Positions 12,210 to 24,500 of a stretch of 64,000 nt of DNA are shown here, in pieces (within the stretch, counting starts at the first letter, position 1; every line of letters begins with the position of its first letter). Below the pieces are notes generated by a model, which saw only the letters and a list, made by a program, of their open reading frames with translations, was not told the origin of the DNA and searched no databases. Both the position numbers and the translations under genes were made by a program. Source of the DNA: Dryas octopetala (lineage: Eukaryota; Streptophyta; Magnoliopsida; Rosales; Rosaceae); the NCBI GenBank assembly GCA_963921425.1, contig OY992836.1:13967614-14031613 (forward strand), written 5' to 3'.

Positions 12210-12737
12210 AGAAAAGACTTTTTTGCCCTTATAAATTGGTCACGTGACCAATTCTTAACAGTAAATGTGACAGACATGACGAAATGTACTTGATTGAGCC
12301 ATTTGAAAAATTATAGTCCTTAATTGAATCAAAGTGAAATCGGGATCCTCAACTAAAAATAGGAGTATATTTATAGTCCTTTTGCTAACATTTTCCCTCT
12401 AAAAAACTACATTTAAATTTAGTAGTTCAATTGAAATATTATATAGTCTTCATGTTATACCAAAAAATTATTGAGATTTGGTATTTAATGCTAATTTTCT
12501 AGTATTAAAATCATATATAAAAAAATTAATATATATTATCAATGGTGGTTCGGTTCGGTTAAAACAAAAAATTTTCATTATTAAAACCAAAATCAAACCA
12601 CAAAGTTAAGATTCGTTTGGTTTGATGTCCGAAAACAAAAACAACAAAATAAAAAAAGACCAAACCAAACCAATTTAGTCGGTTTAGTTCAGTTCGAAAC
12701 TCGATTTTTTGGTATTTTGCACACCCCTACCCAGCTT

Positions 12738-14490
12738 AAATGAAAACACAATATTTGGTTTAGGTTGTGGCTTGAATAGTGTTATTCAGTGTGAGTCATA
12801 TCAAACCAAACACCAACAAGACGGAAAATGGGAAAAAAGCTTTCGTAAACTATTTATAACCCCCAGTTATTAATATAATTAATGTATAACGACCAAGATT
12901 TTTAGAATTAATTTCTCACTACTACTATTTTAAATTTCTTTTCTTCCTCCCTGATTAGTGAATTTAATCAACATGCGTGAGTGCAGGTTGAACTAATTGA
13001 GAATCAAACTCCGAATCTTGTACATGATGGAAGCACACCGACAACTTGACTACATGGAAACTTGTGTTAGAGCAATTGCATTAATTCTACTTAATACAGT
13101 TTTGTAGATATTAACTTTCTAGTATGTGTATGTCTAATTTTAAATTTTCTTTTTTTCTATTTTTATATACTTGAAGTATCTCTCTTTGACAACTATAAAA
13201 TTAATAAAGAAATTTAAACAATCACACAGTTACATTACATTATCAACAATTTCACAATTACATTGCATTGTCAAACAATTGCAATACATACAATTATGCA
13301 ATTACAGTACAAAAATGTACATAACAAGGCATCAAAGCATGATAGAAAAATAGAATTTAGTGTATTAAACAATTTTATTGTAGCTTCATAAGAGATTGTA
13401 TTTCAATAATAAAAAAATATAATGATTTAATTTTAATATTTGCAAAAGTATAATATTAGTATTATTAAAAACCAACTCTAAACACAATAGCATGTGTAAC
13501 CTGGTTCGTCGACACTCGACAACACCTAAGGCTTTGGAATTTAGGTATGGGGTTTGACTTCCCATTGCTGCCAATTAATATTTGGGTTTTTTTTTATCAG
13601 TTTTGGTACATGAATTTTGGGCTTTATCCAAATTAGATATTTAAATATTATTTGTTTTAATTTCATACCTAAATTTTTATTTTGTTCCAAATTAATGTAT
13701 AATGTGAATTATGTTATGAATTGTATAATGTAAATTGTAAAAGATTTTGGTTGAATTGTCTGTTGAAAATGTAATGGATTAAATATTTAGTAGTTTTCGT
13801 TATCTTTTTACAATTGTTTACAATTTTATTTTCTTAAATTTCGAAGCTCAACAATTTTGTAGTTACGCGCACGTACGGCACCGTCGTCTTGGTTCAACAT
13901 TCATCTGTTGGAGATGGCCTAAGTGGGAGGGTGGGTAGAGTAATAGGTTAGAATTATAATATCCAGGTTTGATTTCTTTCCATATAACAAAAAAAGAAAA
14001 CATATAAACAGATCTGCTAGCCTAAGGATAAAGGGTTAAACATACAAGGCCGGCCAGTTGACCAACTCACTTGATTAAATTATGCAACTTAATTACTATT
14101 TCGTCTAATGACACCAGCCTTTACTTTAGTACAGTAGGTTTCAAGCTCAAATATCATATACAGTTTATTTATAGAAAGATTATCTATGATATTAAATGAA
14201 GGAGGGTTTTTGTTAATAATCAGACAATGCTAGATGGGTTATACACACATAATGCGTGTGAAGTATATAGAAGTTAAAGTATAGGAATGTGATTAAAATA
14301 TGAGATAGTTGATTGATTAAAAGTGGCGTAACTTAATTACCGCATTACAATTAAATATTATCTTAGGTTAGAAAAATAACTTATTCTTTCCTTTTTAGAA
14401 TTAAATGTTAACATTTTTTTTCTTGTAAAACTAATTTTTCTTGTTGAAAAGTTCATTAAAAATGAAAAAAAAAATGTTATATGAGTCGTA
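12738..14490. other. AT-rich intergenic DNA
   Basis: No coding region is recognised. Decayed repeat sequence is likely around 12960-13070 and 13575-13840, where runs of the 'TTTGGTACATGAATTTTGG' kind resemble one arm of a fold-back element. No boundaries can be set. Confidence 0.45.
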
Positions 14491-14494
14491 CTTA

Positions 14495-14700
14495 GTTCGG
14501 GCACATTTGTCATGCTCGGCGCATGTCATACTTGTGCCATACTCAGTGCGTGTTATGCTAGTGTCATTCTCGGTATGTGTCGTGCTCGTGCCATGCTTGA
14601 CACATGTCATGTTCGTGCCATGCTTGACATGTGTCGTGCTCGTGTCATACTCATTGCGTGTTGTGCTCGTGTCATGCTATGCATGTTGGGCTAAAAATCT
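14495..14700 (+). repeat. Degenerate minisatellite of about 20-24 bp units
   Basis: Variants of GTGTCGTGCTCGTGCCATGCT recur about eight to ten times with substitutions and small indels, so open frames run through it only by repetition (peptides of the CHVRAMLDMCRARV type). Similar CGTG-rich blocks occur in plant DNA-transposon remnants. The following AACCCAACCCGACCC stretch may belong to the same element. Confidence 0.6.
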
Positions 14701-15399
14701 CAACCCAACCCGACCCATTCACTTGTGTTGTGCTCACCCACCCTGTTTTATGTTCGTATCATGTCTTGCCGATTTTAATCGTTTTGTGTTTGTGCTAACT
14801 TGATCTAATCGATACTCCGTAACGTAATTACCAAATTATTCTTAACTTTAAAATTTATTAATAATTAGATAAAGTAACGAGAGTGAAAATGACATTTTCT
14901 ATATTTAATAAAGAGGCTTCTCTTAATAATGTTATAAATATAGTTTATACTTATCCATTCTTCATTTGATATTTTCATCACTCTTAGTGGTTCGATGGGA
15001 TTCATATATTACATACACTTGTTATATACATTGAATGCTTTGCATTTGTGCATTATATACTAGTCATATAACCAATGCATGTGAGACATTCATTCGATGA
15101 GATTCATTTTTCTTCTGTTAGTTACTTCACGTATTTCATTCGCTACATGTTTAGATGTATTTTCTTTAAAAGAAAAATCATAAAATAAAGGCTAATTGAA
15201 ATCTCCCCTAGCCTGAATAATCTAAGAGTCAATAGCAGGTAATTAATTGCACACAATTTCAGATTTTCTTACTAAATAGAACTATAGAAGAAAAAAATTC
15301 AAATTCCAAAAAACCCAGATAATGGCAGTGACCCAAAAACAATAATAAATTGATTTAGGTTTTTTGTGAGGAAAAGAGTAAAAAGGAGCATAGAAAAAG

Positions 15400-16001
15400 C
15401 ATGCCACGTTACGGAAACAGCCTATAGAAGCGCGCTTCCCATGCCCCGAGTCTCTCTAATATATATACCATTCTCTTCTTTTTTTATCCCTTTCACAATT
15501 CACAATTTCGCACACAAACTTAGAATTAGAAGAAGCCCCAAAAGTCCCAAACCCCTTACTACAACCCACAACCCAGTCTCAGTCGGTCTTCTTTTTGATA
15601 GGGCTTGGCTTTGTCTCTGTTTTCTGTTTTCAACCAACCCCAAATCAAAACCAGACCACTTCTTTGTAATTGTACCCTATACGTCTTTGTTTTCTCTAAT
15701 ATCTATCTTTCTTTTCTTTTTTCATTTTGGCCACGGGACCTGCCCACCTCCCCCACAATCCCACATATGACATCTATCTATCTCACTAGCCAAGATTGCC
15801 AGATTGAGAGAGATAGGTAGATAGACAGTATATAGCTAGCAAAAAAAAAAAACCCACAGACCCCATTAAAAAAAAAAAAAAAAGTGCACACAGACCCCAT
15901 CTATCACATACCCACAAAATTTCACCCACCCCCAATTCTCCCCAATGGAAAAAGCAGCCTAAAAGGTGATCTATCAGACTATCTCTCCGTGCAAAACTTG
16001 G
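15400..16001 (+). other. Likely 5' leader exon of SUVR5
   Basis: A CT- and C-rich stretch follows an AT-rich flank and ends ...AAAACTTGG before a strong donor GTAAGG at 16002. The likely acceptor is TTTTTAG ending at 18533, nine bases before the SUVR5 ATG, which makes a leader intron of about 2.5 kb. Several upstream ATGs lie in the exon. The transcription start is not resolved. Confidence 0.45.
15855..15900 (+). repeat. Micro-insertion with target-site duplication
   Basis: A perfect 12-bp direct repeat CACAGACCCCAT (15855-15866 and 15889-15900) flanks a 22-bp insert, mostly poly(A). It lies inside the likely SUVR5 leader exon. Confidence 0.5.
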
Positions 16002-17037
16002 GTAAGGTACATTACTACCACTCCTCCATGTATCTGTCTCTTATCTTCTAGTCTCTGTAATTTGGCTGAGGCATGCCATGCCCATCTTCTATGTATGTCA
16101 CATTTTTTTTCCTTTCTTTCTTTCTTTTGCAGTCAATTTTTGCTGACTTAGCTCACCACCCCCAACCCCCTCTATAATATTTACACCACCCCTTTTAACA
16201 CACAAACATGGAATTGAAACTAGAGGGACGAACTTGAAAACTCTGTTCGAATGTACTTTTTAATTGGTCCCTGTGTTAGTGTTTTTTCTAAGGGCATGTA
16301 TGTGTTATGTTCGGTACATAATTTTTTGATCTGTACCCACTTGTGCATGTTCACGATCCGTACATGGGGTTGAATGTTGTGGATTTATCTAGGGTTTTTC
16401 GTCTTAGTGTTACAAATTAATGATAAAATCTATGGTTTTAACGAATTTTAAGTACTGGGTTTACTGAATTAGGGTTTGTTTGTGAGATATGGATCAATTT
16501 GACATTCTGAGCTCGTTGGTTAAGTGATGGGGATTTTTCCTGCTTGTGTAAGGAGAGTTAGTGGCCAGGTTTTGCGGTTGGGTGAGCTCATTTTGAAGAA
16601 ATTGAGGTATTTTAGATGTAAAGATATGTAAGGAACTGGGCTTCATTGGCTATAGGTTTGATGCAGCAGATAAGCGTATTACAGTTTCTAACTTGAGGAA
16701 TACCATTACAATGAAAATTGGTTAATAAGTTCCCCAGCCTCTTCGTTATAAACTTATAGGCCAGTTTCCAATTTTTAGTACCTTTTGCTGTCTTCTGACG
16801 TGGTATTTTTCTAGAAGTAAAAGGGTTTTTATGTATTTTTTAGGCAAAAGAATTTATTTATTTATATTTTAATGATGATAATAAAGGGTTACTTGAACAA
16901 AGTTTTATGTACCCCTTTGAATATATATGTTTAAGTTAACTCGAATTTTGTCGATGGTTAATTTGATTACTTTTGTTAGAATCATATATTTATTTGAGCT
17001 AACACATTAAGCTGCAAAATTATCCTCCGGGTTACTT

Positions 17038-17045
17038 CCCCCCCC

Positions 17046-17079
<34 letters not shown>
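17038..17079 (+). repeat. Homopolymer C19 followed by (TC)n
   Basis: Nineteen C residues (17038-17056) run directly into about eleven TC units (17057-17079). The tract lies in the SUVR5 leader intron. Confidence 0.9.
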
Positions 17080-17080
<1 letters not shown>

Positions 17081-18542
17081 GGTTGAGGTGATCTTGTGAA
17101 AATCCCCCTCCTTCCCAATTCAAAGAAGAATAAAAGTATAACATATTTACTAGATATATCAACTAACTAATTTTTTTAATTCTTTTTGAAATTAAAAACA
17201 TGGGATAAGATGGAAATAAATGTATCAAACAAATTAGTTCAGTAGTTTCTGGAAATTGCTTGCTATTTGAATTAAATCAGTATTAAATAAAAAATGAATA
17301 CATATGGAAGTAAAGTTAATTTTGGAAGTATATTTTTATTTTCTGCAATCTTAGGGGGTAAAATTGTGGTTATGCATAGTTTTTATCTAGTTGTAATGAT
17401 CATTTGAATAATGATGATCCACAAATTTATTCAATCTTTAATATGCTTTCTTTAAACAGTATTTGCCTTAACGATAGGAGTTTGGCAACTAATTTCCCTT
17501 GTGAACAGAACATGCCACTAGGCTTAACGTTTGAATTCAGGCAACAGAACTATAATCAGGATGTCTTATGTTGGAGTGTTTTATCAGGATGCACATAAAC
17601 TTGAGGCATGCTGCCAACTGCATGTTAAAAAATCATCTTGATCTAGGTAGGATGCTTCATCATTATAAGGGTGACTACAACCTTAGTATTAGAAATACTG
17701 TGTCCTTTGAAATTGTTAACAAATGCAGTTTTCTATACTTCAACTCTTCAAATCTTCAATGCCGGATATGACATCGAAATTGGTTTCATAATGGAATGTC
17801 AAGACACAGTTATCTTCAGTTCATGGATTCAACATTATTAGGTCTTCTAAACATGGAATCTTTTGCATGCATCGGTATATCTGAAGGTTTATGTAATTTC
17901 TCTGTAAAACTATAACATTGGGTCAATATGGATTTAGTTAGTCATTCTCATAATATATGGTTCAAAATTCAAATTTATGGTGCTTTGTGGTTTTGTCACA
18001 GTTTTAGCACAATTTTCTGTTATTACTAAACTGAAATGTATGGCATAAGTAATTCCTTGAAGAAGTTGAAATACATATCAAGGTATTTTTAATGTAATTG
18101 GAAGAAGCCACTTTGTTTCTTCTCCCCCCTCTCCCTCATGCCTCTTCTTGATTTCTTGGTTGATCCCAGTGACATGATCGCTGTGGTTCTTTGAAGGCTA
18201 TCCTGATATGAAACCATTCTTTATGCTATATATGGTCAGTACAAGTCAGGCCATCATGGTTTCTCAGGTTTGTCTCAGAGGTTCTCTGGGTATATATGTA
18301 TAGATAAAACATGTACACATGCATGCACACATATACTCATACTTGTGGCTGATGCAACTTTTTATTTTTATCAGTTCATTAGAAGTATATATAAGATTTT
18401 GTGTCTTGCAATTTGGTATGTTATATAATACATTCATCTGACTCTTTTCGTGAATGGAGCTTTGTCTGAACAGAGGGTGGGTGGGCAAATAATCAGTGAC
18501 AACATACATATCATATGGCATCACTATTTTTAGTGTAAGATC

Positions 18543-21500
18543 ATGGAAGTGCTCCCTTGCTCTAGTGTTCAGTGTGTTGGACAATCTGATTGCCCACAAC
18601 CGAGTTCAGCAACAACTTCTGTCTATGATGGAGACTCCAACTGCCTTGAACATGAAAAGCAAGTGCAAGTGGCAGATGGTAGAGCAGATGACTTATTGCC
18701 AAATGTGGAAGGGCCTCAATTAGGAAGACATGGTGAAGTTCAAAGGGCACTTGATGAATTGCATACTTCAGAAGGTCAAAATGGAGCTTCATGTCTTGAT
18801 TGTCAAGTGGAGGGCCAAAAGTCATACAGTGGCTCGCATGATTTTGACAATGACGATGTAAATGCACAGAATTACTGCACAGAACCTTGCCTTACCTCTG
18901 ACAGTGGTCATCTGATTGTAGATAGTAGGGAAAGTGAATTGCCAAACAATAGTAGGGAAGGAGAGTCATCTCTTTCAGAGTCCACATGGCTAGAAGGGGA
19001 CGAATCTGTGGCACTTTGGGTCAAGGTAAGGTTTTATTTCTTTCACCTTAAAATCTTTACTTTGTTCACATTACCTAATTTTTTCTTATGCAATTTCTAT
19101 TGTGTTTGTTGTATATCATGTTTTATAGTTTCATAATCTTTACATGTAAGCTTACTGGTTCTAGGATGTCCCCAAATGTCTGCTTGTGTTTTCCTTTTCC
19201 ACCCCCTTAATGTTAAAATACAAGATACTTGTGGACCCATATCCAAACAGCTTAATTTAGATACTTCAATGTGGTATCAAAATTGGAGATCCTAAGTTCA
19301 AATCTTTATAATTGAAATATTCTGGTGTTGGGCTCTCTAGTAATGGAGAGAGGTCTACGCATGAACAATGGCGAAGACATGGTGGGGGCAATGGGGTCAA
19401 CCGACCCCTATACCTTTTTTTTCTAAAAAAAAAATTAATTATATTGAAGCATTTTTTATTAATTATTGATAATGATTTTTTTAAATTTTAGAATATATTG
19501 ACAATGAAGTTGATAAATATAGAACAAACTTGGATATATTTGATGTATTCTCGGATTGATCATTTTGAGTTCCCTTCTCTTTTACCATTTATCAAAAAAG
19601 AAAAAAAAAAAATCTCTTTTACCCAAGTTTATTTGGCAATGATGATCTCTTTAGCCATTTAAAAAATGTATATGGATTTTGTGAACGTGACATATATTTT
19701 ATGTGGACTTTTGTTTTTTAATAAACAGGGAAGGGAGGATTGAACTTGGGTGCATGGAGAGTAATTCTATGGCCCTTCTAACTGGGTTACTTTAACAACT
19801 GCATATTTTACATAGGCTTGAAATACCCAATGTTAAATTTTAAAATTACAATGGATTCATATGAGTTAAGCCATAGGGAGGTCAGTGTGCCAGTTGTCAC
19901 AAACTCGTCCCCAATGAGTAAAATTTTCCTAGCTATGCCACTGCGCATGAAGCAGAACATTAGAAGAAATAGATATTGTTGACCTACATCATAACAATTT
20001 GACATTTTGAGTTGGATGCTTCAATAAAGTAAATTTCTTTTGAGGTTTGTAATACATATGTACATAAATTGTGAGGATTTGTTGATCCTGATACTTCCCC
20101 ATTTTCCTTTGCTAACCTTCACAAGAATAAAAAAGGAACTGGTGGAATAATTAACATCTTCTGATTTCATTTCATTTTGGTACTCTCTGTTTCCCCAAGT
20201 ATAGTGGAGAGGGAAGTGGCAGGCAGGAATACGATGCGCGAGAGCTGACTGGCCGTTATCAACTTTGAGAGCAAAACCAACTCATGACAGGAAGAAATAT
20301 TTTGTGATATTTTTTCCGCACACAAGGAATTATTCTTGGGCAGACATGCTATTTGTCCGTTCGATCAATGAATTTCCACAGCCTATTGCATATAAAACGC
20401 ATAAAGTTGGATTAAAAATGGTAAAAGATTTGACCATTGCACGCCGGTTTATTATGCAAAAGTTAGCTGTTGGAATGCTGAATATTGTTGATCAATTTCA
20501 TACTGAGGTATGTGGTTTGCTGTGAGATTCTCCTGCTCTCTCCCTTAAGCTTCTTAACCTTTTTTTTTTTCAATTAGAGCACATATTTTACTGTATCTGT
20601 AGTTTCCTCTTTCTCTTTCATGTCATTCTATTAGAGATATGGTCAAACTTGTGTAGGCTTTGATAGAGACTGCTCGTGATGTGGTGGTCTGGAAGGAGTT
20701 TGCCATGGAGGCTTCTCGGTGTAATGGTTATTCTGATCTCGGCAAGATGCTCCTGAAGCTGCAAAGTGTAAACTGCTATATCCATTTATACTTAGTTTCT
20801 AAAAATAGGCACAGAAACTTTTCTCTTTTCATTTTCAATATGAGTTAAGTTGTCTTTGTTCAGTGTAATGAAATATAACAGTTCTTTTAACATTGTTTTT
20901 TTTTAACTTCAACTGTTAGCTAGTGGTGATGTTAGATGGTTAAGAGGGAACCAACTGATACCACATGAGCTGTATCAATGTGCATGCTTACAAGAGTTCA
21001 ATATTTTATGGACAATAATGATGATTTTTTTTTATTGAGTTCATAATTTGATATGACCTGAAGTCCACTTTTGGAACTTGTTTGACCATATCATGCACTT
21101 TTTACTAGTCACTACCTGGTAAAGCTTGGATCTGCTTTATTTGTTGACGCTGTGCATGCGTTTGCTTGCTTGCTTTTTGCTTTGACTGTAGAATTTTCAT
21201 GTTCTGCCATGTTAATGTGTATGTTTTCAGCCTATAATGTTATATTATGCTAAAACTTAATATTTTTTTTCTTTTTTAATTCTGCTCCAAAATAAATGAG
21301 TAATTTCCTTTACATTCTTTCTCCTTTTGATTAGTTATTAAGTAAGCCAATTTTTCGCCTGTACAGATGATATCACAGAGCTATGTAAATTCTGAGTGGC
21401 TACAAAATTCATATCATTCTTGGTTGCAGCGGTGTCAGAATGCGTGTAGTGCTGAAACCTTTGAATTACTGAAGGAGGTATGTGTTATAATTTTGCTGCT

Positions 21501-24500
21501 CATTGATATGCTATGTTCATGGGTTGTGCTGCGGTATAATAAGTTGTCATACATGAATGGACTGGTTATATGTGATTTCTCTTCAACCTTATATAAAATG
21601 CAATACTGTTTCCTTGTTTGGTGTGTGTATGTGTATCATTTTTTTTGTTAGGAGGAATATTTATCACATGTTACTAATTCATTTCCACTTTCAACCTGTA
21701 AGATTCTTTGTGATGGAGTTCAGGTAAGTTGCTTTTTTCCTCTTGCTTTAGTTATTTTTCTTACAATCATTAAAAGTAGTTTCTGTGCATTGCTAGGTAT
21801 ATATATGCTTGGCAGTTGTTTTCTGATTTGTAATGACAGAGGCGGGTGGAGGTCTGCTTTGTGCAGGAAAAAAGTTCATAGATGTTTGTATTGGAATATT
21901 GTTGCTAGTTCATTGAGTTTGAGAGAGTTCACTGTAAATGGAGCTGTTACTGCTATTTATTTCACCATGTTAGGCACTGAGTGAAGCACTACAACAACTC
22001 ACTTCACACACCTGTTACAATGGATGGATCTGTTTTGTTTTGAAATAATTTTTGCAGGAAGTCATTTGCTCAAGCATTTGGTTAATGCTGACTTTCTTTC
22101 TGGTTCAGGAATTGCTAGAGTCTATTCTCTGGAATGAAGTCCAGTCTCTCCAGAATGCACCACTGCAGCCTACATTGGGTTCTGAGTGGAAAACCTGGAA
22201 GCATGAAGTTATGAAATGGTTTTCAACCTCTCATCCCTTATCCAATGGTGGAGACTTTCAACAGCAGAGTAGTGATGGTCCTTTGACCACAAGTCTCCAA
22301 GTTTGCAGGAAAAGGCCGAAACTTGAAGTTCGTCGTGCGGAGGCACATGCTTCTCAGGTGGAGTCTAGGGGTTCAGATGAAGCTATAACCATTGAAATTG
22401 ACTCTGAATTCTTTAATAACCGAGACGCTGTAAATACTGCTACATTAACATCGGAGCCCTATAAAGAAGAAGATATGAAAGATATAGCTGCACTGCCTGA
22501 CACACCTAGTGGTGTTGCTGAAAAATGGGATGAAGTTGTAGTTGAAGCTGGAAATTCTGAGTATCCCCAAACTAAGGATGTGGAATTGACCCCTGTAAAT
22601 GAAGTGGCTACTGTAAAATCTTCTGATCCTGGGAGCAAAAATCGACAGTGCATTGCTTATATTGAATCCAAAGGAAGGCAATGTGTGAGGTGGGCAAATG
22701 ATGGTGATGTTTACTGTTGTGTGCATTTGTCTTCTCGTTTCATGGGCAGCTCTACAAAAGCAGAAGCGTCTCACTCTACTGATACACCAATGTGCGAAGG
22801 AACAACTGTCCTTGGAACTAAATGTAAGCATCGGTCTCTATTTGGCTCCTCCTTTTGTAAGAAGCATAGACCTAAGAATGAAATTAAAACAATATTAAAT
22901 TCTCCAGAGAATCCACTTAAGAGAAAGCATGAGGAGAACATTTCTAGTTTAGAGACCACAAACTGCAGAGAGATGGTGTTGGTGGGAGATGTTGAAAGTC
23001 CACTACAAGTGGATCCTGTCTCAGTCATGGCCGCTGGTGCCTTCCATCAAAGAGAGAGCTTACTTGAGAAGTCTGAATCTCCTACCAAAACTAGTAATAG
23101 CACAGAACAGATGCGTTGCATAGGCTCTTGTTCCCGAGATAATAGCAACCCTTGTCTGGAAAGTCCAAAGAGGCATTCATTATATTGTGAAAAGCACCTC
23201 CCGAGCTGGCTCAAACGTGCAAGAAATGGTAAGAGTAGGATAATATCAAAAGAAGTGTTTGTAGATCTTTTGAAGGATTGTCACTCACTGGAGAAAAAGT
23301 TGCATTTACATCAAGCATGTGAGCTTTTTTACAAGCTCTTTAAAAGTATATTATCTTTAAGAAATCCTGTCCCCAAGGATGTTCAATTTCAGTGGGCCCT
23401 ATCTGAAGCTTCTAAAGATTTTGGTGTTGGGGATATATTTACAAAGTTGGTTTGCAGTGAAAAGGAGAGACTCCGAAGGATTTGGGCTTTCAATGCTGAT
23501 GAAGATGCATGTGTTTTGTCCTCTGCTATGGAAGAACCAGCTCTGTTGCCATGGGCTGTGGATGACAACCATGACAATGAGAATGCCATTAAGTGCAAAA
23601 TTTGCTCTGAGGAGTTTTTGGATGACCAAGCACTTGGAACTCATTGGATGGACAATCATAAAAAGGAAGCCCAATGGCTGTTTAGAGGTTATGCATGTGC
23701 CATCTGCCTTGATTCTTTTACTAATAAAAAGGTCTTGGAAACTCATGTTCAGGAGAGACACCGTGTGGAATTTGTCGAACAATGCATGCTTCTCCAGTGT
23801 ATTCCTTGTGGCAGCCACTTCGGGAATACTGAGCAATTATGGCTGCATGTGCTTTCGGTTCATCCTGATGATTTCAAGCTCTCAAAAGCTGCTCAACCCA
23901 CTCTGTCTGCTGGTGATGATTCTCCAGGAAAGTTTGAGTTGTGCAATTCAGCTTCTGTGGAGAATAACTCTGAGAATTTAAGTGGTGTCCGAAAGTTTAT
24001 TTGCAGGTTTTGTGGGTTGAAGTTTGATTTACTTCCCGATCTTGGTCGGCACCATCAAGCTGCTCACATGGGGCCAAGTTTAGTCAGCTCTCGACCCTCA
24101 AAGAGGGGCATACGTTATTATGCTTATAGGTTAAAATCTGGGAGACTTAGCCGTCCTAGATTAAAAAAAAGTTTGGCAGCAGCATCATATAGGATCAGGA
24201 ATAGGGCAAATGCTACCATGAAAAAACGCATCCAAGCATCGAAGTCACATAGCACAGGAGGAATAAATGTACAGCATCATGGAACTGAGGCAGCAAGTCT
24301 TAGTAGATTAGCAGAATCACATTGTTCAGCAGTAGCAAGGATTTTGTTTTCTGAGATGCAGAAAACAAAACGTAGGCCCAACAACCAAGACATTTTATCT
24401 GTTGCTCGCTCTGCTTGCTGCAAGATCAGTCTCAAAGCCTTGCTGGAGGGAAAATATGGAGTCTTGCCAGAACATTTGTATCTGAAGGCAGCCAAGCTTT

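Larger units (their letters stand above)
11424..12397. mobile_element. Fold-back Mutator-like element (Pack-MULE) carrying alpha-tubulin fragments
   Basis: The element is 974 bp long and begins GGGAAAATGTTAGCAAAAGG; the reverse complement of its right end begins the same way. The inverted arms run from about 11424 to 11780 and from about 11990 to 12397, nearly the whole element. The flanking 9-mers TTTAAAAAA (11415-11423) and TCTAAAAAA (12398-12406) match 8/9, the size expected of a MULE target duplication. Each arm holds a perfect 20-bp palindrome centred on CACGTG (11568-11587 and 12234-12253) and a G-rich/C-rich tract. No transposase is present. The loop holds a captured alpha-tubulin fragment, listed separately. 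Confidence 0.8.
10498..12729. mobile_element. hAT-like non-autonomous element, host of a nested MULE
   Basis: The outer ends are inverted repeats, TAAGAGTGTGCA on the left and TGCACACCCCTA on the right. They are followed inward by the GGTTCGGTT/AACCAAACC-type subterminal repeats common in plant hAT-derived elements. The flanks CTAGCTTT and CCCAGCTT could be a decayed 8-bp target duplication. About 1.25 kb remains once the nested MULE (11424-12397 plus one duplicated target) is subtracted. No transposase frame is visible. Around 10998-11250 several short palindromic motifs of the CAGTCACAACT/TGTGACTG kind recur. Confidence 0.5.
19366..19944. mobile_element. Non-autonomous hAT element in the first SUVR5 coding intron
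   Basis: The left end CAATGGCGAAG and the reverse complement of the right end, CAGTGGCATAG, form a short hAT-type inverted repeat. The flanks carry a perfect 8-bp target duplication CGCATGAA (19358-19365 and 19945-19952). The element is 579 bp, has no transposase frame and contains a SINE-like insertion at 19707-19801. Confidence 0.75.

Noticed and set aside
11528-12277. Gly- and Pro-rich frames on both strands
   Set aside because: They translate the GC-rich inverted arms of the MULE and mirror each other. Only the tubulin-like segment has real protein similarity.
14441-14803. 120-residue frame with repeated VMLVP/RAML-type peptides
   Set aside because: It is the translation of the degenerate minisatellite, with two overlapping frames equally open.
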